A stretch of DNA of 64,000 nucleotides from Juglans regia (GCF_001411555.2 NC_049912.1:2497001-2561000); one strand, 5' to 3'; positions 34,970 through 46,526 are shown, counted from the first letter of the stretch. Notes: generated by a model not told the origin, from the letters alone. Translations and numbers: made by a program.

Positions 34970-35016
34970 ATCAGGACGAAAGGGCCAGAGTTTGAATTTG
35001 GCTGATGAGTCCTGAT
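34970..35016 (+). ncRNA. Hammerhead-core-like hairpin, copy A
   Basis: ATCAGGAC (34970-34977) pairs perfectly with GTCCTGAT (35009-35016). Inside lie GAAAGGG and CTGATGA, then CCAGA/TTTGG closing a 7-base loop. GGAC-GAAA and CTGATGA-GTCC are the hammerhead stem II arrangement, but there is no stem III, so known self-cleavage chemistry is not predicted. Confidence 0.6.
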
Positions 35017-35030
35017 TCATCTTTGTCATC

Positions 35031-35069
35031 TGACCTTTGCCATGACAGGTGCGCTTGCATGGCAGGTCA
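35031..35069 (+). ncRNA. Second conserved hairpin, copy A
   Basis: TGACC...TGCCATG pairs with CATGGCA...GGTCA, with a two-base bulge on the 5' side and a 13-base loop. In copy B the outer pairs change GACC to GGCC against the same GGTC, so an A-U pair becomes G-U and the stem is kept. Confidence 0.7.
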
Positions 35070-35103
35070 CAAAGAACCATAATAAAAAAGTGATACGTTT
35101 TTT

Positions 35104-35151
35104 GGTTTGAGGGGGAGATCGCACGGGAATTTTGCCCGGGGTCTCCCCACC
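35104..35151 (+). ncRNA. Third conserved hairpin, copy A
   Basis: GGGGAGA (35112-35118) pairs with TCTCCCC (35142-35148), with an inner GGG/CCC helix and an outer GGT/ACC. The same inner and outer helices are present in copy B (49360-49396). Confidence 0.7.
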
Positions 35152-36579
35152 GGTGTGTGCCGTTTCCCTGTGCTGCTTTTTCTGCGATCGTTTATATTTT
35201 CGCTCTCGACGCCCATGGTTGCTTACCAGATGAAAGGGGTAGCTGATATACATCAGCCAACATTACGGCTCATGCACTTGCAATTCACATGGAGTTTGAG
35301 GTATACTCTTTATTTCAGATTTTCCTTTATCAATTTAATTTATTCAACTATAGATTTAAAAAAAAAAAAAAAGAATTCAACTATAGATTTTAGAAGTGCC
35401 GACAAACTATAGGTTCATTCCATCGCATGTCTCGCAGCAGATTACGAAAAACGGAAAAATTATTAAACTATAGATTTTAGACTTAATTAATGTCTCGCTG
35501 CATGAGACGTTCGTCAAATCTATTGATTTTTTTTTTGTCATATGCAATAGTCGCCCAAATAATACAGAACAAAGTAGATTAGTTGCATGATGTAGGTGTT
35601 GATTCTTTGGTGAACAAAAAAATTATATTTCAACTTTTTTTTAATATATATAATATTTTTATTCAAATGTTTTCTCTCAAATTTTTAAAATCCTATAAAA
35701 CATCTCAACGCAAATATTCTGAGATGTTCTAAGTGTCCTTTTAAGTTTCATGTATTTGAGTTTCTATTTGCCTTCTCTTTAACAAATGTTTTTTTATAGT
35801 AATTATATATATTCTATATATCCAAACCCAATGAACAAGCACATAAGCAAGATGAATCTATTCTCCTTTTAGTGGCCGTAATTACACTGCTCTACTAATT
35901 ATATTATCTCAATGACATCATAATTTCTCCATGGCATCTCAACTCTGGCTTTGCAAGGGCTCAACGTCAGCAATTCATGTAAATATTCAAAACATCAGTT
36001 ATAATGTTGCAATTTTTCCCTCATAATTGCCAACGCGTATCAATAGCTTGTCCCTTTTTTTTTTTTTTTTTTTTTACTTACTCCGATATTGGAGCTGTGA
36101 TATACCGAAACTTGTAGTTATGGACCACTTTCTTTCTTATGTTGTGTTATATCCTGGAGTTGAACATGAAATAGTATTTCTACTACGCTTTGAGATCATG
36201 AACTGTATTCATGTATCAAGTCTTTTTGGACATTCAAAGTGCTTGTGTTGAGGTTGTGTTCGCCCTGCATATCGACTCTAGCTGGTGATGTGGAAAGGTG
36301 TTGTGCCACTTGAGGTTTTTGGCTGCCAAAGTGACTTGGAAGTTTGATTCTTATGGAGGTTTTGCTGCTTTGTTGTTGCAGCAGAAACACTAGGAAGCAT
36401 GAGGTTATGCAGCATCTGAGTTGGTGATACCGAGTATGATCCAAAAACTAAAATCTGAACCTTTTCATTTTGTAGTTCATTTTCAATCTTCTGTGACTAC
36501 CAATTTCTTTTCCAGAGTTGATAAATTTATTTTCAGCGTTCATTATAATTGCAGTTAGTAGAAGCATGTTTTTTTAACT

Positions 36580-36647
36580 TTTGGCTTTATTTATTATGCT
36601 ACAGAAGATTGCCTTTGGCTTTATTTATTATCCTACAGAAGATTGCC
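36580..36647 (+). repeat. 34-bp tandem duplication
   Basis: Two 34-base units (36580-36613, 36614-36647), differing at one base. A more diverged third partial unit lies near 36695-36740. Found in copy A only. Confidence 0.8.
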
Positions 36648-38513
36648 TTTGGCTTTGAAGTTTAAAGTTACGATGTTTATGAATGGTAGTGAAAGTCTTT
36701 TGGCTTTTTATCTTTTATGCTGTCAGAAGATTGCCTTAGTTTCTTAGTAATTTAGTAATTTAAAGTTACGATGGTTTAATGAATTCATTAACCAAGCAAG
36801 TCAATCATTCGATTGAATTCATTAAAACAATAGCTGATTTCACCCCATGGAAACTCATTCGATTGATTGGTAAAAGACTATATAAATCCCTTGGGGATGT
36901 TTCTTTCCGAGTCTCATACCTCTTAAATCTTTTGTCAATGAAATAATGTGGTGACACAAGCCGAAGTTCAAAAGGGACCAAGGAGCTTGCAACGTCGGTA
37001 TGGTAGGTGAAGATCTTCGAAGTTGTCATCGGTCTAAGGGCTTAAGACATCATCGTTGGTAAGAACATTTCTTTCTGTTGTTAATTTTTCTGATAAGCCT
37101 AGGAAATTTGTTATTAACTGAATTATATATACCTGTGACTCACTGATACCTACTTGCGATGGGCTAATATATTCACGAGGCCAGTGAATAGAATTCTTTC
37201 AAACATTATTTTATCGACGAGTGGTTAATGCTTACAACTAAGAGCTGGCTTGCATCTCACTACTCTTCGTTACTATTCATAAATTTTAACTCACAAATTT
37301 TATTATTATTTACAAATTATCTCAATAAATAGTTGACAGAGTCAGACGGTGAGAGAGCATAAGAGATTGTAGAGAGGGCAGAGGGGGCTGACAGAAAATT
37401 AAAAGAAAATGTGGTCTGTGAGTAATTTTTCTAATTTATAGCATGTTTTGGTTAAACTCTTCAGTAGGCTATAGGTCATCCATAAACATGGCCAATCTTA
37501 GGCTGGTTTGAGGTAGCCACCCCACCTGCTATCAATATAACTTCACGTTGCATTTGGGTAGTGAGGTGATCTTAGATATTTTATAAATAATAGTAAAAAG
37601 TAATAATAAAATAAGAAATAATAGTAGTGTATTTTGATTGTGCTTAACTACCAAAACTTAGCCCTTAGTAACCCGTTTGAAAGAGTCCCAACATAATGAA
37701 ATACTTAATTTAGCAAAAAACAAAGGTATTTATTAAGAGCATCATTCTCATCTGGTTTCCTTCAAATACACGCTCCATCCGGTGTCCCATTTTAAGGAAG
37801 TGCCATTTTAAGGAAAATGTTAAGGATGTGATCAGTGGTTTCTTATATTGGGAGAGTTACTTTTCATTCCCTAAATTGTTTTTCATATATATTTTATAGG
37901 GAGTAGTTAAAGATGTAGAAATAAAATAATAGAAAGAATAATAAAGAAAGAATAGAAAAATATTATTTCAATAGAATAGAGAAATGATAGGGAATGAATA
38001 ATTTAGGAGAAAATTATGAAATTGTGATTTGTAGCTAAAATTTAGAAAAAATTATAGACAATCGGAAGAGAATAAATCCCTTGATCACGTGCCTGACTGT
38101 TAGCTCATACAATTATCAAAACTATCTTCCGTACCTAGACATTTTAAAACCATAAAAAATAAAATGAAAATCATACAATACTTGTATTTTCATACTTAAT
38201 ACTTACATTGACGTGCTATTTATAACTCCTAATATTTGTATTTTCATTTTCTTTAATGGGGTAGCATATCTTAATCCCTTTTGCAAGGTTTTCCATCGGT
38301 TCTTTTACCTGTGACCATAAGAGAGACTGAGGGAGATCAGTTAACTTATTATATAACATATTATGATGGATCACGTTTAGGATCGTGTCTTGCTCATCTA
38401 TCTTAATTATGTTAATATATTACTTAAATGCCTCCCGAAGTTCCATTGGACGGCAAGTAAAGCCATGCCACTTGATTACAACTCCACAAGTTTCTAATGG
38501 AGATGTCATGGAT

Positions 38514-38832
38514 TAGAGGTGTATTCGGTTTGGTTTTGGACATATTTTAAAACCAAATCGGTATATATCGGTTTTGAAATTTGAAAAATTGATACTGCAC
38601 TAGTTATACCTCTAAATCGGTACTTTCGATTTTGTCGGTCCCATTTTTTCGGTATATATATATATATATATAATATACTATATAGTGATATAGTATTAGT
38701 ATAACTACTAATATTATTGACTAATGATAATATATAGTTATTTATTTATGATTTTAAAATTTAATGTTATTTAATTTTTAATATAAAATATATATATTAA
38801 TTATTTATATTAATATATAAATAATATGAGCT
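38514..38832. mobile_element. Left part of a repeat cut by the virus-derived fragment
   Basis: TAGAGGTGTATTCGGTTTGG, then text rich in cggt/ccgat and TA repeats, resembles the element at 61136-61594 (TAGGGGTGTAACCGG). Its right end is missing where viral coding sequence begins, which suggests insertion into it or a joined break. Confidence 0.5.
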
Positions 38833-40543
38833 CAATAATGCTCATGTTTGCCAGGATAATATTTGTTTTCGGATTCCCTCTGTTTTAGTCAAAAACATGT
38901 ATGACAAAGTGATTTTGGGAATCCCTTTTATCTCTTCTTTATACCCTTTTATGACTGAGAAAGATGGTATTACTACCGATCCTTTCGGTCAAAAGGTAAA
39001 ATTTCATTTTACTTCCCGTTTTGAAATTGACACGGATAAAAGCAAAAAATCTTTATTTTTAGCAAAAACAAAAACATTTGAATTTCCTCTAACAGGAAAT
39101 CAAATACAAAAGGATTTCAGAACAGTTATTCTCTCCTATTTTAATTTCAAAAATTAAAGATTTCAATAAACGTTTAATAACAGACGTTTGTTCTGATTTA
39201 CTCAATGCTTTTTGGTATAGGAAGAAACACATAGTTTCTCTCCCATATATCAAAGGATTTGATGAATCCAATATTCCAACAAAAGTTCATTCTGTTCAGA
39301 TGAATAGAACGACGCTGGAATATTGTAAGAAGGAGATACAAGATCTTCAGAATAAAGGTATTATCAGGAAAAGCAAGTCACACTGGTCTTGTCCTGCCTT
39401 TTATGTCCAAAAGAATGCAGAACTAGAACGAGGAACCCCTCGTCTAGTTATTAATTACAAACCCTTGAATAAAGTCTTAGAGTGGATTAGGTACCCTATT
39501 CCCAACAAAAATGACTTAATTCATAGGTTAAGTGAAGCTGTGGTCTTTTCCAAATTTGACCTAAAGTCCGGTTTTTGGCAAATCCAAATAACCGAGTCAG
39601 ATAGGTATAAGACTGCTTTTGTTATCCCTTTTGGTCATTTTGAATGAAACGTGATGCCTTTCGGCCTTAAAAACGCTCCCAGTGAATTCCAAAATATCAT
39701 GAACGATATTTTCAATTCGTTCTCTACTTTCACCATTGTCTATATCGATGATGTTCTTGTTTTTTCTAAATCTATTGATGAACATTGGAAACACTTGAAT
39801 TCGTTCCTTGACATCATTAGATTCAATGGTCTTGTTGTTTCGGCAACAAAAATTAAATTGTTTCAAACCAAGACTAGATTCCTTGGTTATGACATCTCTG
39901 AAGGCAAAATCAGGCCTATTCAAAGAGCCATTGAATTTGCCGACAAATTTCCTGATGTCATTCTTGATAAAAAACAATTGCAGAGATTTTTAGGATCTCT
40001 CAATTATGTTGCTGATTTCTACAAGGATATGAGGAAACAATGTCGTCCTTTGTTCAAACGACTTCTTTCTAATCCTCCTCCTTGGACAGAAATCCATACA
40101 AATCTGGTAAGGAAAATCAAAACACATGTCAAAACTCTTCCGTGCCTTGGTATCCCTACCTCTGATTCATTTAAAATCGTGCAGACAGACGCCTCAGACA
40201 TTGGTTATGGTGGCATTCTGAAACAATGCGTTTCACCAGGTTCATCTGAACAAATTGTTCGTTTCCATTCCGGAACCTGGAATCTTGCACAAGAAAAATA
40301 CAGTACTATCAAAAAAGAAATTTTGGCTATAGTATATCCAAATTTCAATCTGACCTTTTAAATAAAAAATTTTTGGTCAGAATTGACCAAAAATTTGTTT
40401 TAGAAAAAGATGTTAAAAACATTGCATCAAAACATATTTTTGTACGATGGCAAGCTATTTTAAGTGTTTTTGATTTTGATATTAAATACATCAAAGGCAC
40501 ACAAAATTCAATCCCTGACTTTCTCACCCGTGAATTCTTGTAG
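38833..40543 (+). pseudogene. Endogenous caulimovirid ORF1 remnant: protease end, reverse transcriptase, RNase H
   Basis: Integrated plant pararetrovirus sequence, probably florendovirus-like from the ORF order. The 5' part of ORF1 (movement and coat regions) is absent. The end of the aspartic protease (VILGIPFISSLYPF) is followed by reverse transcriptase with YIDD (near 39740), LVINYKPLN, FSKFDLKSGFWQI and MPFGLKNAPSEFQ. RNase H follows (QTDASDIGYGG near 40185; later IKYIKGTQNSIPDFLTREF). It is broken by a frameshift between about 39120 and 39170, an in-frame TGA at 39645-39647, and a frameshift near 40335. Non-functional. Confidence 0.88.
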
Positions 40544-40553
40544 AAACCCCATC

Positions 40554-41821
40554 ATGGCCAGCAAGAAGAAAACAAGAGAGAGAGAGAAAAAGGTGAATCC
40601 ACCACCCCCAATGCCCAGTATAAACCTCATCAAGAATGAGGCTGGATCTTCTACCACTAGTGCCGTAGATTGCCGTATCTACGGCACTAGACATTGCTAA
40701 CAGGTTCCAGCCACTTGGCAAACCTGTCCAACCACAGACTTTCTCGTCTGCGGTAACTACAATCTTTGACCCATATACGAAACCAATTGAGTTAAAGAAC
40801 ACAAATGTTATTGTCCCTCAGTTTTTCCTCCCAAAAGGAAAATCTGAATATTTGAAAAAGAATTTTGCTTCTTATCTGTTCCATATCGAGCCTAACAGTA
40901 CGATATATACAGATGTTTTCTAAATTTCTTATTCTTACTTTCCTTCTCTTTTCCACTGGATCCCTGAAGATTTTTCAAAAAATCTCCAATTCTATTCCAG
41001 TATTCTTATCCAAACAAATTCTTTGGTTATCAAACCTATTTATGACAAGGTTGATACCAACAAATTAATATTTCACAGTGCCTATATCCACCGAGTCATT
41101 ACTCAAGCAGAATGAGGATCTACCCCATCTACTTCCAAACGACTCGCCCAAACAGACACTGTTTTTTCTTACTTTGATTATATTAATGCTTGGAAGCGCT
41201 TCATGTTCTTCCAAACCCCAGATATGAGCCACTCTTGGTTCATAAAATTTGATTCTAAATTTAAAGGAAATTTTCCTCTCTGGTTCATCCAATGGTGGAA
41301 CCAATATGGATTAATTCCTGAAAATCTCCCTGATGAGCTCTTCAAAGCTTATCAACATTTCTCAAAAATCGTTGATCCAACTTTGGATCAACACTCCAAA
41401 AAATTTCACCATACTTTACACTTCTGTAAAAGATACCACCTCCCATGGATCTTTAAATGGAATTATGAAAGAAATGGTGATGTTATGACCCGAGTTTATT
41501 TCACCGAGATAAATTTGCAAGTTCTGAAAAGATTGTTGATTTATTGATCAAGGATTTTCCACAGACTGCACCGAACCTGCAGAATAGAAAAGAATTTCCG
41601 AAGATCATGGCTGGACCATCCAAGGCTCCTGAATATCCCTTAAATCAAACCCCTGCGTCTCCAACAAAATCCGGGGGGTAAAAGACAATGACAGTTCATC
41701 CACAAAATCCTCCAAGTCTAAAAAGAAAACTGATATCTTTGATGGACTTAAAAAGAATGATTTAATCAACATACTTAAAGAATCACTATCAAAGTCTCAA
41801 AGCAAATCTGAAGATGAAGAA
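40554..41821 (+). pseudogene. Endogenous caulimovirid ORF2, decayed left-arm copy
   Basis: The ATG at 40554 lies 10 bases after the ORF1 stop, the viral gene order. The protein begins MASKKKTREREKK and is of the unknown-function ORF2 type found after RNase H in florendoviruses; that match is by position and general look. Breaks: a short inserted/altered repeat near 40660-40690 leading to a stop, a TAA at about 40921, a TGA at about 41114, and a small deletion near 41505. It forms the left arm of the inverted repeat. Confidence 0.8.
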
Positions 41822-43075
41822 TCAGACAATGCATATTTATCATATCATCTTTCTTCATCTTCAGATTTGCTTTGAGACTTTGATAGTGATTCTTTAAGTA
41901 TGTTGATTAAATCCTTCTTTTTAAGTCCATCAAAGATATCAGTTTTTTTAGACTTGGAGGATTTTGTGGATGAACTGTCCTTGTCTTTTACCCCCTCGGA
42001 TTTTGTTGGAGACGCAGGGGTTTGATTTAAGGGATATTCAGGAGCCTTGGATGGTCCAGCCATGATCTTCGGAAATTCTTTTCTATTCTGCAGGTTCGGT
42101 GCAGTCTGTGGAAAATCCTTGATCAATAAATCAACAATCTTTTCAGAACTTGCAAATTTATCCCACCATTTGGTGAAATAAACTCGGGTCATAACATCAC
42201 CATTTCTTTCATAATTCCATTTAAAGATCCACGGGAGGTGGTATCTTTTACAGAAGTGTAAAGTATGGTGAAATTTTTTGGAGTGTTGATCCAAAGTTGG
42301 ATCAACGATTTTTGAGAAATGTTGATAAGCTTTGAAGAGCTCATCAGGGAGATTTTCAGGAATTAATCCATATTGGTTCCACCATTGGATGAACCAGAGA
42401 GGAAAATTTCCTTTAAATTTAGAATCAAATTTTATGAACCAAGAGTGACTCATATCTGGGGTTTGGAAGAACATGAAGCGCTTCCAAGCATCAAAGTAAG
42501 AAAAAGTAGTGTCTGTTTGGGCGAGTCGTTTGGAAATAGATGGGGTATATCCCCATTCTGCTTGAGTAATGACTCGGTGGATATAGGCACTGTGAAATAT
42601 TAATTTGTTGGTATCAACCTTGTCATAAATAGGTTTGATAACCAAATAATTTGTTTGGATAAGAATACTGGAATAGAATTGGAGATTTTTTGAAAAATCT
42701 TCAGGGATCCAGTGGAAAAGAGAAGGAAAGTAAGAAGAAGAAATTTGGAAAACATCTGTATATATCGTGCTGTTAGGCTCGATATGGAACAGATAAGAAG
42801 CAAAATTCTTTTTCAAATATTCAGATTTTCCTTTTGGGAGGAAAAACTGAGGGACAATAACATTTGTGTTCTTTAACTCAATTGGTTTCGCATATGGGTC
42901 AAAGGTTGTAGTTACCGCAGACGAGAAAGTCTGTGGTTGGACAGGTTTGCCAAGTGGCTGGAACCTGTTAGCAATGTCTAGTTCTGTAGATACGACACTA
43001 GTGGTAGAAGATCCAGCCTCATTCTTGATGAGGTTTATACTGGGCATTGGGGGTGGTGGATTCACCTTTTTCTCT
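40584..43075. repeat. Long near-perfect inverted repeat of viral ORF2
   Basis: Left arm about 40584-41821, right arm 41851-43075, spacer 29 bases (41822-41850). Arms are about 1.24 kb and highly similar, with only scattered substitutions and small indels. The outer junction on the right lies in a GA-rich run, just inside codons 5-10 of ORF2, so the right arm lacks the original start codon. Transcription across it would give a long hairpin RNA. Confidence 0.92.
41845..43065 (-). pseudogene. Endogenous caulimovirid ORF2, open right-arm copy
   Basis: An open frame of about 406 codons runs without a stop, unlike its left-arm partner. The original ATG is lost at the junction: 43065 is a GTG codon, and the first in-frame ATG is at 43047, giving about 400 residues. 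The N-terminus is Pro-rich (NPPPPMPSIN). The middle is aromatic-rich with NFPLWFIQWWNQYG and KFHHTLHFCKRYHLPW. The C-terminus is Ser/Lys-rich and disordered. Function unknown; no promoter is evident. I treat it as a relic. Confidence 0.75.
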
Positions 43076-43089
43076 CCACTCTCTCACCT

Positions 43090-43800
43090 CCGCTTCTCCC
43101 CACTCTCTCACCTCCGCTTCGTTATGGAAATATTTTATATAATATAAATAATTAATATATATATTTTATATTAAAAATTTATATTCTAATTATATTTTAT
43201 TCAACTTTCAATTTTCATCTTATCTGTGACCAAACAAGAAATAATTAGTGGTGCTTATAAAAATTGCCCCTACAGGGACAATGAATAAAATTTAAAAAGG
43301 TTTTGCCCCTACAAGCCTTCAAATAGGTTTTGTCACTATTATTAAAAGAAAATAATAGGTACACTAACAAAGTGTTTAATTTTTACAGATTGGCATAATT
43401 TAGGATTTGTGTTTGTTTAATTTTTTAGTATTGTTTTTATATTTTTGTATTTAAATTACATAAAAAATGCTTTAGAAAAAGAACCAAACATATTATTATA
43501 CATTGAGGGTACAATTCCTCGATCAATTTTCTTGGTGGTCCTAGCATTGTTCATTATTAAATGGAATATGTTAAACAGACTGAAACAGTGCATTGAAAGA
43601 GTGTACCAATAGTGCATTCTATTTTGAAAAAAATTGAAAAAAAATAGATGAAGTGCACTGTTGGTGGACTTGTTCCGTGCATACATGTAGCAGTGCCCAT
43701 GAAGAGTAATGATACATACATAATTATTTTTTTTATAATTTATTTTACAAAAATATTCCCTATTTAAAACATAATTGTCCTCTTATAGTCGCCTCTCGAT
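43090..43800. other. Spacer after the viral fragment
   Basis: A 24-bp tandem duplication (ctctcacctccgcttc...) sits at about 43075-43122 at the junction. A short repeat of gcccctaca occurs at 43267 and 43307. The rest is AT-rich, with no gene. Confidence 0.4.
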
Positions 43801-45697
43801 CATCGTCTAAGGTGAAAGATGATAAGGTTTTAACTCTACTCCCACTAAGTAGAGAGAATTAGTCCAACGCTTAGTGGAGGTTTTTCAGTGAATATAGAGG
43901 AGTTAAGTGAAGTTTGGAACTCAAGTAGCTTCTATGACAAAGAAAATGCAGAAATTGATAATCGAGTTGATGAATTGAGAAATGTGAAAGGAGTTTGATC
44001 GGTAGGATTTATGTAGATACATATATTCAGAAGGAACTAATTCGGGCTACCATGGAAGGTGTGGAAAGTGAAAAAATGAGTTACTTTCAAGGAGATACGA
44101 TACGATTAAGTACTTTTGTTATTATCTTTGTAAATTGCAATGGTAGAGATCGGATATTGGATAGAAGGGCCATGGCTATTTAATAATAATTTGTTTGTTT
44201 TGAAACGTTTTAATGGTATCTTACAACCTCATCAATTGGTAGAATTTTGGATATTGATGTCCCTGATGATGGAGTAGGTTGGGGGAGGTATCTCAAAGTT
44301 AGGGTGGAAATTGATTTAAGGAGAGTAGTTGCTCGTGGAAGAATTATAAACCTCAACGTAAGAAGTATGTGGGTGTCGATAAAAAATTACAAAAAATGTG
44401 CTTCAATTGCTGTAAGATGGTTCATGGCGACAGTGGCAGTGACTCTGGTTATGTGAACAAAAAACAAATTACAGGTGGAGACAAGTAGTTTGGTTCATGG
44501 CTGAGGGTAGATAATGGATGAAGGCATTGAGGAATGGGGCAATAAGCTTATAAAGATGATTCAAGCACCAGTTTATCGATTCACAATTTAGATCGAGAGA
44601 ATGTTCTCCAATTGTCATGTTCAAGGGCTAGTCTGATGGGAGATTGCTTTAGATGACATAACTCTGGTACGTAGAAAAGCGTATGAGAGGGAGTTGTTGA
44701 TACGAATTCACAAAAGGAATACACACAAAAAGAAATTGGACGGGAGCTCTGTCGCAAGGAAGCACAGGTTAGTGTCCTCTATTACCCTCTGTTAAAAAGC
44801 ACTCTAGTTTGTTCTCGGTTGATGAAAACTTAGAACAGGAAATAGGGAAAAAAGCATAAATAATTACTGGGTTAACCGGAAATGGTGTGGAGGAGGAATC
44901 GGCGGAGGTTACTAGTCAACCCCGCTGAGGATTATGAATCTTTTGAGTTGGAATTGCCGAGGGCTTGGGAGCCCTTGGACAATTCAAGATCTTTACCAAT
45001 TGGTAAATGTAAAGTATCTCAAAGTGGCGTTTATGATGGAAACACTACTTACAACGTCAAAAATAGAAGTTGTGAAAAGGAAATTAGGTTTTGATGTGTG
45101 CTTTATTTTTGACCCAGTACGGAGAAGTGGGGCTTTGACACTTATGTGGAAATCTGAGATTAATTTTGTTGATCATAACTTCTCGTTGAGGCATATCAGT
45201 GGTTGGGAGACAATAGAAGGTCAACCTGAGGTGAGTGAAATGAACTTGGAAATTATTGTCTAGGCTTAACCCAAAGAATTTTCCATGGTGCATTACCATG
45301 GAGTGATGTATAAATATGTTATAGCCATGCGAAAGTGTGCTGGACAAATGATGATGATTGTGGGAAAATAACTAAGGAGGTTTGGAATGCTTAGTTTCCA
45401 GTTACACACCTGCTGGAAAGAGTACAATCTGCTCTTTTTCAGTGCAGTAATTCTTCATCAAAATGGAGTAATAATAGAGGTGAGAAGTTGATTAAGGAGA
45501 AGACAGAAGCTTTAAAAAGATTACAAGAAGTTGAGGGGCCACAAAATGTAGCTCTAATTAAAAGATTATCTATTAGAACAAGAAGATATAAAGTGGAGAC
45601 AAAAAGCCAAGAAAAACTGGTATAAATTAGGAGATAGAAACACAATATACTTTCAAGGGGCTTTATGTCAGTTTTAAGAACAGATCAGTTGGAAATT

Positions 45698-46526
45698 CAA
45701 GGGGCTTTTCAAGACCATTATAGGGAATTTTATAGTTCAAGCAGTCCCTCACAAGATGCAATAGAAGATTGTTTATCTCATTTAGAGAGTTGAGCTACCA
45801 TGGAGATGAATGAGAATTTAGAGAAGACATTTACTAGGATGGAAGTGGAGGATGCACTATTTCAAATGGGGCCTTTAAAATCCTCAGCCCAATGGTTTTG
45901 GGGCCTGCTTTTATCAAGAATATTGGAATATAATTGGGGATGAGATTAGTACAACAGGTCGAAGATTTCTTAATGATGGGAAGTTGGAGGAGAGGATTAA
46001 TTCAACATATGTTGCATTAGGCCTTGTTTGTTTTCACAATCATTCTCATCTCATCTTATCTTATCATTATAACTTTATCAAATTACCACACAAAATAATA
46101 TAAACAATTCAATGAGCTTTTCAAGACCATTATAAGGAAGTTTATAGTTCAAGCAGTCCCTCACAAGGTGCAATAGAAGATTGTTTATCTCATTTAGAGA
46201 GTCGAGCTACCATGGAGATGAATGAGAATTTAGAGAAAACATTTACTAGGATGGAAGTGGAGGATGAACTATTTCAAACGGGGCCTTTAAAATCCTTAGG
46301 CCACAATGGTTTTGAGGCTTGCTTTTATCAAGAATACTAAAATATAATTGGGGATGAGATTATTACAATAGTTCTAAGATTTCTTAATGATGGGCAGTTG
46401 TAGGAGAGGATTAATTCGACATATGTTGCATTAGGCCTTGTTTGTTTTTACAACCATTCTCATCTCATATTATCATTACAATCTTTTCAAATTACCACCC
46501 AAAATAAAATAAACAATTCAACATTT
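45698..46526 (+). repeat. 414-bp tandem duplication inside the LINE
   Basis: About 45698-46112 recurs from about 46113, offset 414 bp: ttttcaagaccattat and aagcagtccctcacaag occur in both. The first copy contains only the first about 93 bp of the Tourist-like MITE (46020-46112); the second has the complete MITE. Duplication therefore followed MITE insertion. Confidence 0.85.

Larger units (their letters stand above)
34215..36530 (+). ncRNA. Spliced structured non-coding RNA locus, copy A
   Basis: Promoter and TATA-like CTATATATTG (34215-34224). Exon 1 runs from about 34250 to 34519. A 269-nt intron, 34520-34788, has GTTTGT...GGCAG borders. Exon 2 is 34789-35300, followed by a donor GAG/GTATAC. 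A conserved 3' block at about 36180-36500 is probably a later exon. No frame is conserved between copies except a 17-codon ORF in exon 1. Exon 2 holds consecutive hairpins: 34970-35016, 35031-35069 and 35104-35151. Substitutions relative to copy B (48489-50560) keep the stems paired. I know of plant non-coding transcripts of the CR20/GUT15 type, which are alternatively spliced and carry a short structured conserved core. This locus could be one, but I cannot verify that from memory of their sequence. Confidence 0.6.
34053..38190 (+). repeat. Segmental duplication, copy A
   Basis: From gaggactacgtaatgagctg onward this segment matches 48325-58810 through the promoter, exons and intron of the RNA locus, the 3' block at about 36180-36500, and 37000-37100. 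Matches continue at 37440-37710 (ttttggttaaactcttc, caacataatgaaatacttaatt) and about 38080-38180 (aatcccttgat, aaaactatcttcc). Copy B is longer only because transposons inserted into it. Confidence 0.85.

Noticed and set aside
34970..35016. A functional classical hammerhead ribozyme
   Set aside because: No room for stem III and no UH cleavage site; only the stem II core pattern is present.
35002..35035. Box C/D snoRNA (TGATGA ... CTGA)
   Set aside because: Only about 34 nt long, and the D box is CCGG in copy B.
35107..35412. 101-codon ORF in exon 2 of RNA copy A
   Set aside because: The frame diverges and shortens in copy B (49340-49546), it crosses the conserved donor, and the DNA there is explained by hairpins.
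38833..43075. A complete, potentially active virus copy
   Set aside because: The movement and coat regions are missing, ORF1 has several breaks, and ORF2 is rearranged into a palindrome.
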